Of a stretch of DNA of 42,027 nucleotides, positions 24,122 to 32,041 are shown in pieces; within the stretch, counting starts at the first letter, position 1, and every line of letters begins with the position of its first letter. The notes beneath the pieces are model-generated. The model did no database searches, had not been told where the DNA came from, and saw nothing but the letters and a program-made list of their open reading frames with translations. Made by a program: the position numbers and the translations under genes. Source of the DNA: JACPIN01 sp964367085. GTDB taxonomy: Archaea > Nanobdellota > Nanobdellia > SCGC-AAA011-G17 > ARS1403. The stretch lies in NCBI GenBank assembly GCA_964367085.1, contig CAYIWL010000002.1:1-42027 (forward strand), written 5' to 3'.

Positions 24122-24361
24122 TCAAGCAATTCTCTCATCAAGCTTTATTCCTTTTTCTTTTCTCATCTTTTCCTGGAATTCTCTTGCCTGTTTTTCTAAA
24201 TCAACTCCAAGCTTTTTCAAGGATTCGTTATGTGCTTGAATTAATTGCTCTACTATGTTTACTATTTTTAATAGTTCTTCTCTTTCCTTTGCTAGGGTTG
24301 CGATTGATCCTTTATGGAATCCTATCTGCTCGTCCTTGCTCATCTCTTGTTCTTTTGCCAT
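24122..24361 (-). CDS. small coiled-coil protein, last gene of the nine-gene operon
   Basis: Not recognised with confidence. A 79-residue helical protein (IATLAKEREELLKIVNIVEQ, then a Lys/Glu-rich tail), prefoldin-like in appearance only. The start is the ATG at 24361 because a strong GGAGGA site lies 5 nt before it; the upstream TTG at 24373 overlaps that site. It lies 22 nt after the secreted-protein gene. Confidence 0.7.
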   Translation of the reverse strand: MAKEQEMSKDEQIGFHKGSIATLAKEREELLKIVNIVEQLIQAHNESLKKLGVDLEKQAREFQEKMRKEKGIKLDERIA

Positions 24362-24383
24362 TTTATCCTCCAATAAATTATTT

Positions 24384-25070
24384 TCATCTCAAAATTGATT
24401 CAAGTTTTTCGTGCTTTGCCTTTTCAGGTTGATTAATTAGATGATCGTATAGTTCTCCAACTATCTCGCTTTTCTTGTTTCTAATCAAAGACTCATCCTC
24501 TTCGGTTGTAATCGGAACTTGATTATCTTCATTGTCTCTTACAGCTATTGATGTAATGTTTTCAGTTATTCCCTCAAACGACATCCCTAAATAACTGCGA
24601 TCATTTGTTACTTCTATGGATAGCATATCAAAGTGTGGATCTGCTTTTATGCGATCGAATCCTGGATAATCCTCGTTTATATTAAATAAGGTAACTTTGT
24701 AATTATTTTTGTCTATGAGAAAAGTCATCTCTTTTGTATGCCCCAAGTATCCTTGATTTGAAAGAGAGTTTCCTTCATCCTCTACAACTTCAGCTATGTC
24801 TCTTAATCTTTTTGTGAGAGGAGTTTCTTCTGGTCTATGATCTGAAGGAGTTAATCTTACGAAGAGTCCATTTATAAAAGCCCATTCAAAAAGTTTTGCC
24901 TCTCTTACATCATGATCCGATACTAGATAAATTGTTGAATCCTCTACGATTTTAGAGTATACTGGGCATTTAACTTCCGGCTGATTTGAATTTAAGTATT
25001 GTCCTTTAGCAGGTAGAGCATATAATGCCCCTGCTAATATTGCAGCTGCTAAATTTTTCATCACGTTCAT
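24384..25070 (-). CDS. secreted protein of unknown function
   Basis: Not recognised. A 228-residue protein with a Sec signal peptide: MNVMKNLAAAILAGALYALP then AKGQ, with likely cleavage after Ala-Lys-Gly or nearby and no lipobox Cys. The mature part is acidic and mixed alpha/beta, with one Cys at about residue 35. It begins 1 nt after the CheY-like gene and has a perfect GGAGGA ribosome-binding site 5 nt before the ATG, so it is probably made in good amount. Its link to a receiver-domain protein suggests a role in a signalling or surface process. Confidence 0.72.
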   Translation of the reverse strand: MNVMKNLAAAILAGALYALPAKGQYLNSNQPEVKCPVYSKIVEDSTIYLVSDHDVREAKLFEWAFINGLFVRLTPSDHRPEETPLTKRLRDIAEVVEDEGNSLSNQGYLGHTKEMTFLIDKNNYKVTLFNINEDYPGFDRIKADPHFDMLSIEVTNDRSYLGMSFEGITENITSIAVRDNEDNQVPITTEEDESLIRNKKSEIVGELYDHLINQPEKAKHEKLESILR

Positions 25071-25071
25071 T

Positions 25072-25431
25072 TTATCCTCCTAAGTGTTGTTTTAACATTT
25101 CTTCTAAATCGTCTAATTTGTATGGTTTTGATAAATAATCATTAGCACCTGCACCTAACATGGCGTCTCTGTTATCTAAGCCACTGACTGCAATAATTGG
25201 AGTGTTTCTATATTCTTGATATTCTCTGACTTTCTGACATAATGAGATTCCATCCATTTCAGGCATATTAGTATCTGTGATTATTAAATCCGGATTATAT
25301 CCAGCTAATTTTTCTAATGCATCTTTTCCATTTTCAGCGGTTCTTACTTCGTACCCTAAGGATGTCACTAGGATCTTACATAAGTTTCTAATCTGCTCAT
25401 CATCATCTACAATTAATATTTTTTTTGCCAT
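25072..25431 (-). CDS. orphan response-regulator receiver (CheY-like)
   Basis: A 119-residue single receiver domain with no output domain. Visible residues are the acidic pocket (VDDDEQ, Asp9-Asp11), phospho-acceptor Asp53 in ITDTNMPEMDG, the switch Ser in IIAVSGLDN and the conserved Lys in YLSKPYKL. No histidine kinase or chemotaxis gene is in the window. It sits in the middle of a nine-gene operon, 2 nt after the 202-residue gene and 1 nt before the secreted protein. The phosphodonor is unknown. Two-component proteins are rare in DPANN archaea, so acquisition from bacteria is plausible. Confidence 0.92.
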   Translation of the reverse strand: MAKKILIVDDDEQIRNLCKILVTSLGYEVRTAENGKDALEKLAGYNPDLIITDTNMPEMDGISLCQKVREYQEYRNTPIIAVSGLDNRDAMLGAGANDYLSKPYKLDDLEEMLKQHLGG

Positions 25432-25433
25432 GT

Positions 25434-26042
25434 TTATTCCATAGGCAAGACTTCAATGTCTAAACCTCTCCTTTTTAAATCTTCATTAAATCTTTTATGA
25501 TTCTTTGGTGTGTATAATCTTGTTGCATACTTCAAATCTAATTCTCTTGGGACAAGCAACATACTCCCATTCCTTTCACTAAGCCCATTTCTTAACAATC
25601 CTTTTGGAACATGAAGTTCAAAAACTCCTGTATCTTGAGATTGACTTAAGTTTGATGTAATGTGTCCAACCGCTGTCATGTAAGAGGGGGTTAAAAAAAT
25701 AAAAAGTCTTCTTTCGAGTTCCTTATAGTCTATTTGTTTAATGTTATCCTGAAGATACTGAACGCCTAAATCCGCTAGCTCTTCATCAGACCAAGGTTTT
25801 TTTTCTTGGTTTTCCTCTCGAGCTATTGTCCTTTTACCTACCTCTGCGATTTCTTTTACTAGACTTCTATAGTCTTCTAGCTGCTTTTGATATACTCGTT
25901 CAATTGCGACTGCCCACTCCGGTCTTGGATCAATTGGGATCATTGTAAAACAGAACAGTTTTCCTGCCTCTAAAACTCTCTCCAAGTTGCGGGTTCCGTG
26001 AAAACAATTAATCCTTTCATTAGCTTCTACTTGTTCTGTCAT
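25434..26042 (-). CDS. possible ADP-ribosyltransferase-fold protein
   Basis: A 202-residue soluble protein. The start INCFHGTRNLERVLEAGKL resembles the NAD-binding His-Gly-Thr motif of ADP-ribosyltransferase/RNA 2'-phosphotransferase-fold proteins. A helical insert follows, then FIFLTPSYMTAVGHI and TGVFELHVPKGLL in the positions of the second and third motifs. The third catalytic residue (often Glu or Gln) cannot be assigned. The fold is a tentative reading; an unrelated family is possible. Starts 1 nt after the AbrB mini-gene and 2 nt before cheY. Confidence 0.55.
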   Translation of the reverse strand: MTEQVEANERINCFHGTRNLERVLEAGKLFCFTMIPIDPRPEWAVAIERVYQKQLEDYRSLVKEIAEVGKRTIAREENQEKKPWSDEELADLGVQYLQDNIKQIDYKELERRLFIFLTPSYMTAVGHITSNLSQSQDTGVFELHVPKGLLRNGLSERNGSMLLVPRELDLKYATRLYTPKNHKRFNEDLKRRGLDIEVLPME

Positions 26043-26043
26043 T

Positions 26044-26187
26044 TTAGTTTTCTCCGTCTAATATTTTTATTTTTAATTCTACTAAGTTACTTGGCTTTAT
26101 TTTATTTTGCAAAACCTTCGGCAATATAATTATTGAATTATTTCCTTGTTTTGCTACTTTCTTTGTTATTGTAAATTCTTGTTTCAT
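26044..26187 (-). CDS. AbrB/SpoVT-like mini-protein
   Basis: A 47-residue gene. The translation MKQEFTITKKVAKQGNNSII followed by ILPKVLQNKIKPSNLVELKI is the swapped-hairpin AbrB pattern (a Gly-Asn-Ser turn, then Leu-Pro-Lys). Such proteins dimerise and bind DNA, and often act as antitoxins or autoregulators. It sits 7 nt after the 118-residue gene and 1 nt before the 202-residue gene, so it could be the antitoxin of the ART-like protein or the regulator of the whole operon. Confidence 0.72.
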   Translation of the reverse strand: MKQEFTITKKVAKQGNNSIIILPKVLQNKIKPSNLVELKIKILDGEN

Positions 26188-26194
26188 TTTTGTG

Positions 26195-26551
26195 TTAAAA
26201 TAAAATCGGTATTCTATCTCCATATTTACGCTTCATCTCAGAAATATTTTCTGCAATATCTAACTTTAATTGTTTTGCATGCATTTTAGCATAACGCAAC
26301 CAATCACGTGCAGCACCTCTATCTCCATTTTCATAAAAATGCTCTGCGAATTGAAGTGCTACTTCTACACCAATTCGATGTGAAGTCTTTTGAATATCTT
26401 GTAAGGTAGATTCAGATCTTCCAAAAGAATTATCGGTTTCCGTGCAAAAATCCTCAACTATAGATCGTAAACCGGATTGTGCCAATTCTATAGTACCATG
26501 TTCAGCTAATGCGTAACAATGCTCTATCTTTGATTTAATATCCGATTTCAT
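26195..26551 (-). CDS. unknown 118-residue helical protein
   Basis: Not recognised. All-helical, with HCYALAEHGTIELAQSGLRS and HFYENGDRGAARDWLRYAKM resembling two tetratricopeptide-like helix pairs, so a protein-protein binding role is possible. The ATG at 26551 comes 2 nt after the stop of the frame-restored TraB-like gene (26554), which fits operon packing better than the TTG at 26569. Confidence 0.65.
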   Translation of the reverse strand: MKSDIKSKIEHCYALAEHGTIELAQSGLRSIVEDFCTETDNSFGRSESTLQDIQKTSHRIGVEVALQFAEHFYENGDRGAARDWLRYAKMHAKQLKLDIAENISEMKRKYGDRIPILF

Positions 26552-26553
26552 TT

Positions 26554-27350
26554 TTAAAACAACCCGCAATTGTGATATATTGTTTTTAAATTTCCTTGCT
26601 CGTCTCTTATTATCTCTCTTACTTCATTAAAATTTTCATTTGAACAATATGCAGGAAGATAATTAAAAAATGATAATGTTGCGTCAGTTATCCATGGGTG
26701 CTTTAGTTTTGTTTCTATTCCTGAATGCCCAGCTCCAAATAACAGGCCAGCTTTAACCTTTTGGTTTTCTTTTTTATGTTTAGGAACTAAATATTGTGAA
26801 GTTTTTTTGCTATAGCCGCATCCCTTAGACTTGTTTCAGGACTCAAGAGAGGTAAATTTGATTTAGTATTGTAGTAATTTACAATGGGCGATATTTCTGA
26901 TTCCCCAGAATTGACAAGCATAGCTATATCGCTTGTTAAAAATGTTCCGACAATTCCTTTTAAGAAAGCTCTTCTTGATGGGTTTTTCGACAATTCTCTT
27001 ATTGAAGATTCTATTAGTCCTATCCCAACAGGAATAGGAATCGAATCCAATATCCTATAGGGCAATTGAGGTATATCAATAATAGACTGAGTAATATCCA
27101 CTCCGTATACTTTTGTCTCCGGACTTTCAGTTTTCAACTTTCTAAAAAGACCACTATATTGTCTATGTGTTGATAATTCATTTTCTAAGAAAGATTTGTC
27201 ACTGTGGTCCTCTTCATAGCCATCTTCAAACACAAAAAAGTCCAAATCAGAAAGATCTACGTTTCTAAAGATTGGCTCGCTCGATGTTAAATGATTTCCC
27301 AAACCTAAATAATACACTGCATCATCCGTTTCAAAAGTTCTAAGCGCCAT
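26554..27350 (-). pseudogene. TraB/ChaN-like protein split by a -1 frameshift at a poly-A slippery site
   Basis: The zero frame encodes 187 residues and stops at 26787. Reading on after a -1 shift at the seven-A run (26802-26808, zero-frame A AAA AAA C) gives about 78 more residues, including AGLLFGAGHSGIETKL, and stops at 26554, just 2 nt before the next gene. The joined 265-residue product has GLGNHL near the N-terminus, FEDGYEED, SLRDAAIAKK and GAGHSGIE, the order of motifs in the TraB/PrgY/ChaN group of putative metal hydrolases. The break may be programmed frameshifting, transcriptional slippage, a mutation or a homopolymer sequencing error. Residues about 122-145 contain SRRAFLKGIVGTFL, a Tat-like motif in the middle of the protein. 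Confidence 0.65.
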
Positions 27351-27353
27351 TTT

Positions 27354-28022
27354 CTAAACATAATCCTCCAAAGTTTCATAATTTCTTATTGGAATCGGTT
27401 CTGGAACAGGTTGAGGAATCCAGTCTCTTGCTCTTTCTCCTAATTCTGCTACTTTTTCTTTTGCTTTTTCATATGCTGTTTTCCAGAAAGGTTGTTTTTG
27501 CAATAGTTTAGGATCTCTCTCTTTTAGATACATTGAAGATGCAAGTCCTAAATAACCAAGACCTAATTCTGCTAGATCTGCTGTTTCTGCTGGCATTGGC
27601 TCCCCGTTGAAAAAGGAATTATAAATATCATAACCTACTTTTCCTAATAAGCCAACAGCTGATACAAGAAGTGGCAATCTTACAATTGGATTGGTGTATG
27701 TAGAAGGAAGAGAATCTCTAACCCTTATTTTGTTGTCTATATTCTCATCTCCTACCATGCCTGCTAAACCAAGTAAATTACGACCTGTATCCAGTCCACC
27801 AAAAGCACCTACTACCAATTCTAATTCTTGTAAATTTAATGGAGTTGATGCTGTGCCTGTAAGAATAATACCCGGAAGCCCAACAGCAGAACTTAAATGA
27901 TAAATATTCCTCCCTTTATCTTCCCATTTTTTAGCTATTTTACTGTATTGCCTTAAAACTTCTCTGTCTATAGCTTTAACAAATTTTACAGGCTTTGAGT
28001 TTAATAATGAATCAAGTGTCAT
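27354..28022 (-). CDS. unknown membrane-associated protein
   Basis: Not recognised. A 222-residue protein with three to four moderately hydrophobic segments (about 43-60, 69-90, 115-132, 147-165) between a basic N-terminus and a Pro-rich C-terminus (WIPQPVPEPIPI). It is probably an inner membrane protein of the operon. It begins 2 nt after the 60-residue first gene and ends 3 nt before the TraB-like gene. Confidence 0.65.
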   Translation of the reverse strand: MTLDSLLNSKPVKFVKAIDREVLRQYSKIAKKWEDKGRNIYHLSSAVGLPGIILTGTASTPLNLQELELVVGAFGGLDTGRNLLGLAGMVGDENIDNKIRVRDSLPSTYTNPIVRLPLLVSAVGLLGKVGYDIYNSFFNGEPMPAETADLAELGLGYLGLASSMYLKERDPKLLQKQPFWKTAYEKAKEKVAELGERARDWIPQPVPEPIPIRNYETLEDYV

Positions 28023-28024
28023 TT

Positions 28025-28207
28025 TTATCTTATGTAAATATCCAAGATTCTTCCGGCTAAATCCCTCTGCAATCTCTTTGGCATTTTAGCGTCTTCGTTT
28101 TCAACTTGGTCTTTTGTCCTTTTCTCTATTTCTTCTCTAACTACTTCCTGATCTTTTGATTGGACTCCTCTTGGAGCGCTGTTGTAATATGATGTTCTTA
28201 CGTTCAT
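28025..28207 (-). CDS. unknown 60-residue first gene of the nine-gene operon
   Basis: Not recognised. A small, highly charged, probably unfolded protein (KDQEVVREEIEKRTKDQVEN). A GAGGAC ribosome-binding site lies 4 nt before the ATG at 28207. Tight spacing to the next gene (2 nt) supports it as real and as the operon start. Upstream the minus strand is AT-rich with several TATA-like stretches (ttatagcaaaattataac region, 28236-28253). Confidence 0.55.
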   Translation of the reverse strand: MNVRTSYYNSAPRGVQSKDQEVVREEIEKRTKDQVENEDAKMPKRLQRDLAGRILDIYIR

Positions 28208-28424
28208 CTTTGTCCTCTCATAAATTTTGTTTTGTTATAATTTTGCTATAATAACTGTATATAAAGCTTTCGATTTTATACTACTTGAAAGTGGCTATAA
28301 TATGTTAAAGATAAATTAATTTCAGATGAAACCAGATAATAGGTTCAAATGAAAAGGTAGTATCCTGAAATTATATTATCCCAAAATGTTAGTTTTCCAA
28401 TGGGTCTTGCAGGTTATTTGTAGC
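28208..28424. other. intergenic region with an insertion-sequence end remnant
   Basis: A divergent gap between the nine-gene operon and the PIN toxin. It holds AT-rich promoter-like sequence for the operon near 28230-28270 and an 18-bp copy of the insertion-sequence end at 28357-28374. I see no open reading frame with coding character in it. Confidence 0.5.
28357..28374 (+). repeat. solo copy of the IS481-type terminal repeat
   Basis: GTAGTATCCTGAAATTAT is identical over 18 bp to the outer part of the right terminal repeat of the element at 40610-41552 (reverse complement of 41534-41551). Directly after it, attatccc resembles the left end of the same element. No transposase remnant is present, so this is a solo end, a scar or a minimal non-autonomous element. 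Confidence 0.6.
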
Positions 28425-28440
28425 AGAAAAGTTTATATAT
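28425..28440 (+). promoter_or_regulatory. BRE/TATA promoter of the PIN/UPF0175 module
   Basis: agaaaagtttatatat lies about 23-38 nt before the ATG at 28463. It is followed by aaatgtttacaaatgt, two aaatgt half-sites 10 nt apart that may be the operator. Confidence 0.55.
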
Positions 28441-28462
28441 TGCAAATGTTTACAAATGTAAT

Positions 28463-28948
28463 ATGCTTGTCTCAAATACCTCAACTTTAATTTTGCTTGG
28501 GAAAGTTAATATGCTCTCTGCCATGTTAGATAATGTTAAAGAAATTGCAATTCCAAAAGTGGTTTACCATGAAATCAGAAAGAAAGATTCGTTCGAGGTT
28601 TTAACAATAAATAGAGAGGTTAAAAAAGGAAGAATTAAAGTTTTTGACATTGACAAGAAAGACTATGCAGGCATTATTAGGGAGTTTAAATTGGATGATG
28701 GGGAAGCAGCGGCTTATGCTTTGCTTAAGAAAATTAAAGGTAAAGCTATATTAACTGACGATGGAGAATTGATAAAATTGTGCAAGATTGATGGAGTTAG
28801 TTTCATGATATCGATGGCAGTCGTAGTTAAGATGTTTAAGAATAATAAGTTGAATAAAAGTGAAGCAATAGAAAAATTAGATAAATTGTATGATTATGGT
28901 AGGTACTCTGAAGAAATATACCGGTTTTTTAGATCGGAGGTGAGCTAA
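28463..28948 (+). CDS. PIN-domain toxin (DUF3368-like)
   Basis: A 161-residue PIN-fold protein. It has VSNTSTLILLGKV at the start (Asn in the first acidic position, as in a number of DUF3368 proteins), IPKVVYHEI, DDGEAAAYALLKK and ILTDDGELIKLCK, which supply the other acidic residues. Probably a ribonuclease toxin. Its partner begins 1 nt downstream behind a strong ribosome-binding site, so the order is toxin first. Confidence 0.8.
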   Translation: MLVSNTSTLILLGKVNMLSAMLDNVKEIAIPKVVYHEIRKKDSFEVLTINREVKKGRIKVFDIDKKDYAGIIREFKLDDGEAAAYALLKKIKGKAILTDDGELIKLCKIDGVSFMISMAVVVKMFKNNKLNKSEAIEKLDKLYDYGRYSEEIYRFFRSEVS

Positions 28949-28949
28949 A

Positions 28950-29237
28950 ATGGAAACTATATCAATAAGAATGGGAAAACTCAAAGAATTGGATTATCTT
29001 AGTAAATTATTGCATGAAAACAGGTCTGCAATTGTTAGAGATCTTTTAGAGGAAGGAAAAAAGATGAAAGCCATGAATTTGTACAAAAATAAAAAAATAA
29101 GCTTGGGACTGGGAGCTAAACTGGCAGGGTTAAATTTAAGTGATTTTTTGGATTTGCTAGAAGAGCACAACGTAAAGCTAAATCTAACTTTAGATGATGC
29201 CAAAATAGCTATGAAAAATGCAGACATCCTCCTGTAA
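28950..29237 (+). CDS. UPF0175-type antitoxin
   Basis: A 95-residue protein. An N-terminal ribbon-helix-helix-like segment (ISIRMGKLKELDYLSKLL) is followed by the UPF0175 core ISLGLGAKLAGLNLSDFLDL. UPF0175 proteins are usual partners of DUF3368 PIN toxins. A GGAGGTGA ribosome-binding site in the end of the toxin gene, 6 nt before the ATG, suggests the antitoxin is translated more strongly than the toxin. Confidence 0.8.
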   Translation: METISIRMGKLKELDYLSKLLHENRSAIVRDLLEEGKKMKAMNLYKNKKISLGLGAKLAGLNLSDFLDLLEEHNVKLNLTLDDAKIAMKNADILL

Positions 29238-29332
29238 TCTGATGTACTTGTACAGGTAACCATAAAATATCAAATCTCTATTATAGCTTAAGTTCCACAA
29301 GGTTATTATAACTATCCATCAAAGTTATTTAA

Positions 29333-31159
29333 ATGAAAATCCTGTTTCCTTATGAGAAGATTAGAGAGGTACAAAGTGACTTTATTAATGATGTTGCTAA
29401 AGCTGTTGGGCAGAAAAAACATTTGATTATGCATGCGCCTACTGGAATTGGAAAAACAGCTGGAGTGTTGAGTGCAGTTGTACCTCAGATTCTTGACAAG
29501 GATATGACTTTGTTCTTTTTGACTTCCAGGCATACGCAGCACAGAATTGCTGTTGAAACCCTTAAAGAAATTAGGAAAAAACATGGAGTGAACTTAAACG
29601 TTGTTGACTTGATTGGCAAGAGAAATATGTGCAGCCAGTTTGGCGCTGAGGCAATGGGAAGTCAATTCTATGATTTTTGCAAAACCATTGTTGAGAAAAA
29701 GGAGTGTGAATTTTATGAAAATACTTATAGTGACATAGGATTTAGTTTTGAAACAAGAAAGTTTTTGGAAGGAAGTAAAGATGTACTCCACGTTGAGGAA
29801 TTTCTTGATATTGCAAGGAAAACAAAACTATGTCCATATGAGCTTGCTATACTAAAATCTAAGAAAGCAAATGTTGTTATTGCCGATTATAGCTATGTGT
29901 TCAACCCTAGTATAAGGGAGGCATTTTTCAGGAAGAGCAATAAATTTCTGGAAAAAAGTGTGATTATTGTCGATGAAGCCCATAATCTACCCGGGAGATT
30001 GAGGGATATGATGAGTTCAAGTATTAGTGCATATGTTCTTGAGCAGGCGCTGAGAGAAGCTAAAGTTTATCCTGGGGCGTTAAGTATTTTGCAAAAAATC
30101 AAAGAAAGATTTGACGACATATGTGATGTTGAGAATGAAAGATTAGTTAGAAAAGACGAGTTTATTTTTGAAGGTGTTTCTGAATTTCTTCCTGTTCTTG
30201 ATATGATCTCTGAAGACTTACTCGAGAAAAAAAAGAGGAGTTTTACTGCAAGTGTTTCTGAATTCCTGAAGATGTGGCCCGGGGATGATAATGGGCATGC
30301 TAGATATGTTGAGAAAACTGTTTTTAAAGGGAGAGATAATTTCAAGCTGAATTACAAATGCCTTGATCCTAGTTTTTTGATGAGTGAGGTTATTGATAAA
30401 AGCTTGATTGTATTGATGTCTGGAACTTTAATGCCGCTGGAAATGTATCGTGACCTTCTCGGATTTAAAAATGAAAACGTTGAGCTGAAAGAATATGCAA
30501 ATCCTTTTCCTATGGAGAATAGATTGAATATGATTGTGCCTGAGACGACTACAAAGTATACAAAGAGGAGCAATGAAATGTTCAAACTTATTGCTAGAAA
30601 ATGCAGCGAGTTTTGCACTGCTATTCCCGGAAACATTTTAGTTCTTTTTCCAAGTTATGAAATCATGAAAGTTGTCAGTGAAAGTTTTTCTGTTGCCGGC
30701 AAGAGTGTTTTTAAGGAAATACAAGGAATGAATAAAGAAGATAAAGAGGAGATGCTAAAAAAATTTAAAGGATATAAAAACAGCGGGGCTGTACTTTTCG
30801 GGGTTGCTGGCGCGAACTTTTCTGAAGGAATTGATCTGCCGGGAGATGAGTTGAACGGGGTGATTATTGTTGGCCTTCCGCTGTCCCGTCCGGATTTGGA
30901 AACTAAAAGCCTGATAGAGTATTATGACCAGAGATTTAACAAGGGATGGGATTATGGATATATCTTTCCTGCCATGAAGAAAGTTGTGCAAGGAGCTGGA
31001 AGATGTATTAGAAGTGAGAAGGATAAAGGTGTGATTATTTTTTTAGATGAGAGATATAGCTTGGGGAATTATTTAAGATGCTTTCCTAAAGATTACAATG
31101 TGAAGATAACTAAACTTCCTGAGGAGCATATTAAAAAGTTTTTTGAGAACAAGGATTAG
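29333..31159 (+). CDS. XPD/Rad3-type Fe-S helicase
   Basis: A 608-residue superfamily 2 DNA helicase. Walker A is APTGIGKT (residues 35-42), the DEAH box is VDEAH near residue 213. Cys100, Cys116, Cys125 and Cys167 (in CPYEL) are placed like the four ligands of the XPD iron-sulfur cluster. Motifs V and VI appear as GANFSEGIDLPG and QGAGRCIRS. XPD unwinds DNA 5'-3' in repair and possibly transcription. Length and motif set are normal for archaeal XPD. tatttaa directly before the ATG and none further up leaves its promoter uncertain. It converges on the ATPase gene with a 4-nt overlap. Confidence 0.9.
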   Translation: MKILFPYEKIREVQSDFINDVAKAVGQKKHLIMHAPTGIGKTAGVLSAVVPQILDKDMTLFFLTSRHTQHRIAVETLKEIRKKHGVNLNVVDLIGKRNMCSQFGAEAMGSQFYDFCKTIVEKKECEFYENTYSDIGFSFETRKFLEGSKDVLHVEEFLDIARKTKLCPYELAILKSKKANVVIADYSYVFNPSIREAFFRKSNKFLEKSVIIVDEAHNLPGRLRDMMSSSISAYVLEQALREAKVYPGALSILQKIKERFDDICDVENERLVRKDEFIFEGVSEFLPVLDMISEDLLEKKKRSFTASVSEFLKMWPGDDNGHARYVEKTVFKGRDNFKLNYKCLDPSFLMSEVIDKSLIVLMSGTLMPLEMYRDLLGFKNENVELKEYANPFPMENRLNMIVPETTTKYTKRSNEMFKLIARKCSEFCTAIPGNILVLFPSYEIMKVVSESFSVAGKSVFKEIQGMNKEDKEEMLKKFKGYKNSGAVLFGVAGANFSEGIDLPGDELNGVIIVGLPLSRPDLETKSLIEYYDQRFNKGWDYGYIFPAMKKVVQGAGRCIRSEKDKGVIIFLDERYSLGNYLRCFPKDYNVKITKLPEEHIKKFFENKD

Positions 31160-32040
31160 TTTTCCATCTCGTCTTCATCAACGTCTCTTTTTCTCATCTG
31201 CTTCTTGTGCTTCTTTGATTTCTTTTTTTGCACTTTTCTTTCTTCTTTGTGTTCTTCTTTCTTTATTACAGGACTTGCAGCAAGCTCTGTTTTTGCTTTC
31301 ATGTCGTCGAAAACCTTGTTTAGATGCTCTTCTTTGATTTCCGATTCCATGTTTTCCACTGCATACCTAAATGCTCTGTCTAATCTTTGCAGCAATCTTC
31401 TTGGATTCTTTGCAGAAAGATGCCATAGTTTTTTAATAATCTCGTCGCTGATAATGTTTGTGTTTCCAATTCTGTTTCTCACTAATGCGATTGCCTGATC
31501 ATCTGTCAGGTCTTTTATCTTCTGCAGGCCGTCATGACCAATTCTTTCTTTTATGCTATCATGAAGGTTTGTGTTACTATAATCTGTTCCTGTAAAAACA
31601 ACTGATTTTATATTTCCCTGGTCAAAGAAATATTTGATGCGCTCGGTGTTTACTGCTGACAGTTGCTGAGATTCGTCAAGCAAAACAATCATTTCTTTTG
31701 GCATCATTCCAAACAATTTCCCCCAGAACCCATATTTTCCTTTCAGCAGATCTTCGACGTTTAGTTCGGTGTCTATTCTGTTGCAGGAGAAATAAATAAC
31801 TTTTCCACGACCGCGGAACTTGGCAATTAGGTTTTTCATTATCGTAGTTTTTCCTGTTCCCAGCTTTCCTTCTATAAATGACATTGTTCCTGCTGGGATT
31901 TTATAATATAAATCTTCCAAAATCTGATCTTGGCCAAACACCTTATTATCAAACGGTGCCGGCTTTATTGTAAATGGGTTTGTGTAAAATCCAAGCTTTC
32001 TCCACCACATTGTTTCTTGCTCTTCTTGTTCATCTTCCAT
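31156..32040 (-). CDS. AAA+ ATPase of the ExeA/Orc-like type
   Basis: A 294-residue ATPase. Walker A GKLGTGKT is at residues 58-65, Walker B IVLLDES has Asp122-Glu123, and sensor 1 is probably VVFTGTDY. A helical lid follows (NPRRLLQRLDRAFRYA), then a Lys-rich tail of about 45 residues (KKKSKKHKKQMRKRD) that could bind nucleic acid or membrane. I start it at the ATG 1 nt after the upstream gene; the longer open frame to 32130 overlaps that gene. It is co-transcribed with a membrane protein (32042-32677), which suggests an ATPase working at the membrane. Confidence 0.78.
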   Translation of the reverse strand: MEDEQEEQETMWWRKLGFYTNPFTIKPAPFDNKVFGQDQILEDLYYKIPAGTMSFIEGKLGTGKTTIMKNLIAKFRGRGKVIYFSCNRIDTELNVEDLLKGKYGFWGKLFGMMPKEMIVLLDESQQLSAVNTERIKYFFDQGNIKSVVFTGTDYSNTNLHDSIKERIGHDGLQKIKDLTDDQAIALVRNRIGNTNIISDEIIKKLWHLSAKNPRRLLQRLDRAFRYAVENMESEIKEEHLNKVFDDMKAKTELAASPVIKKEEHKEERKVQKKKSKKHKKQMRKRDVDEDEMEN

Positions 32041-32041
32041 T

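Noticed and set aside
24122..24361. Small coiled coil as a prefoldin subunit
   Set aside because: The length and hairpin order do not clearly match prefoldin alpha or beta; only the helical pattern is similar.
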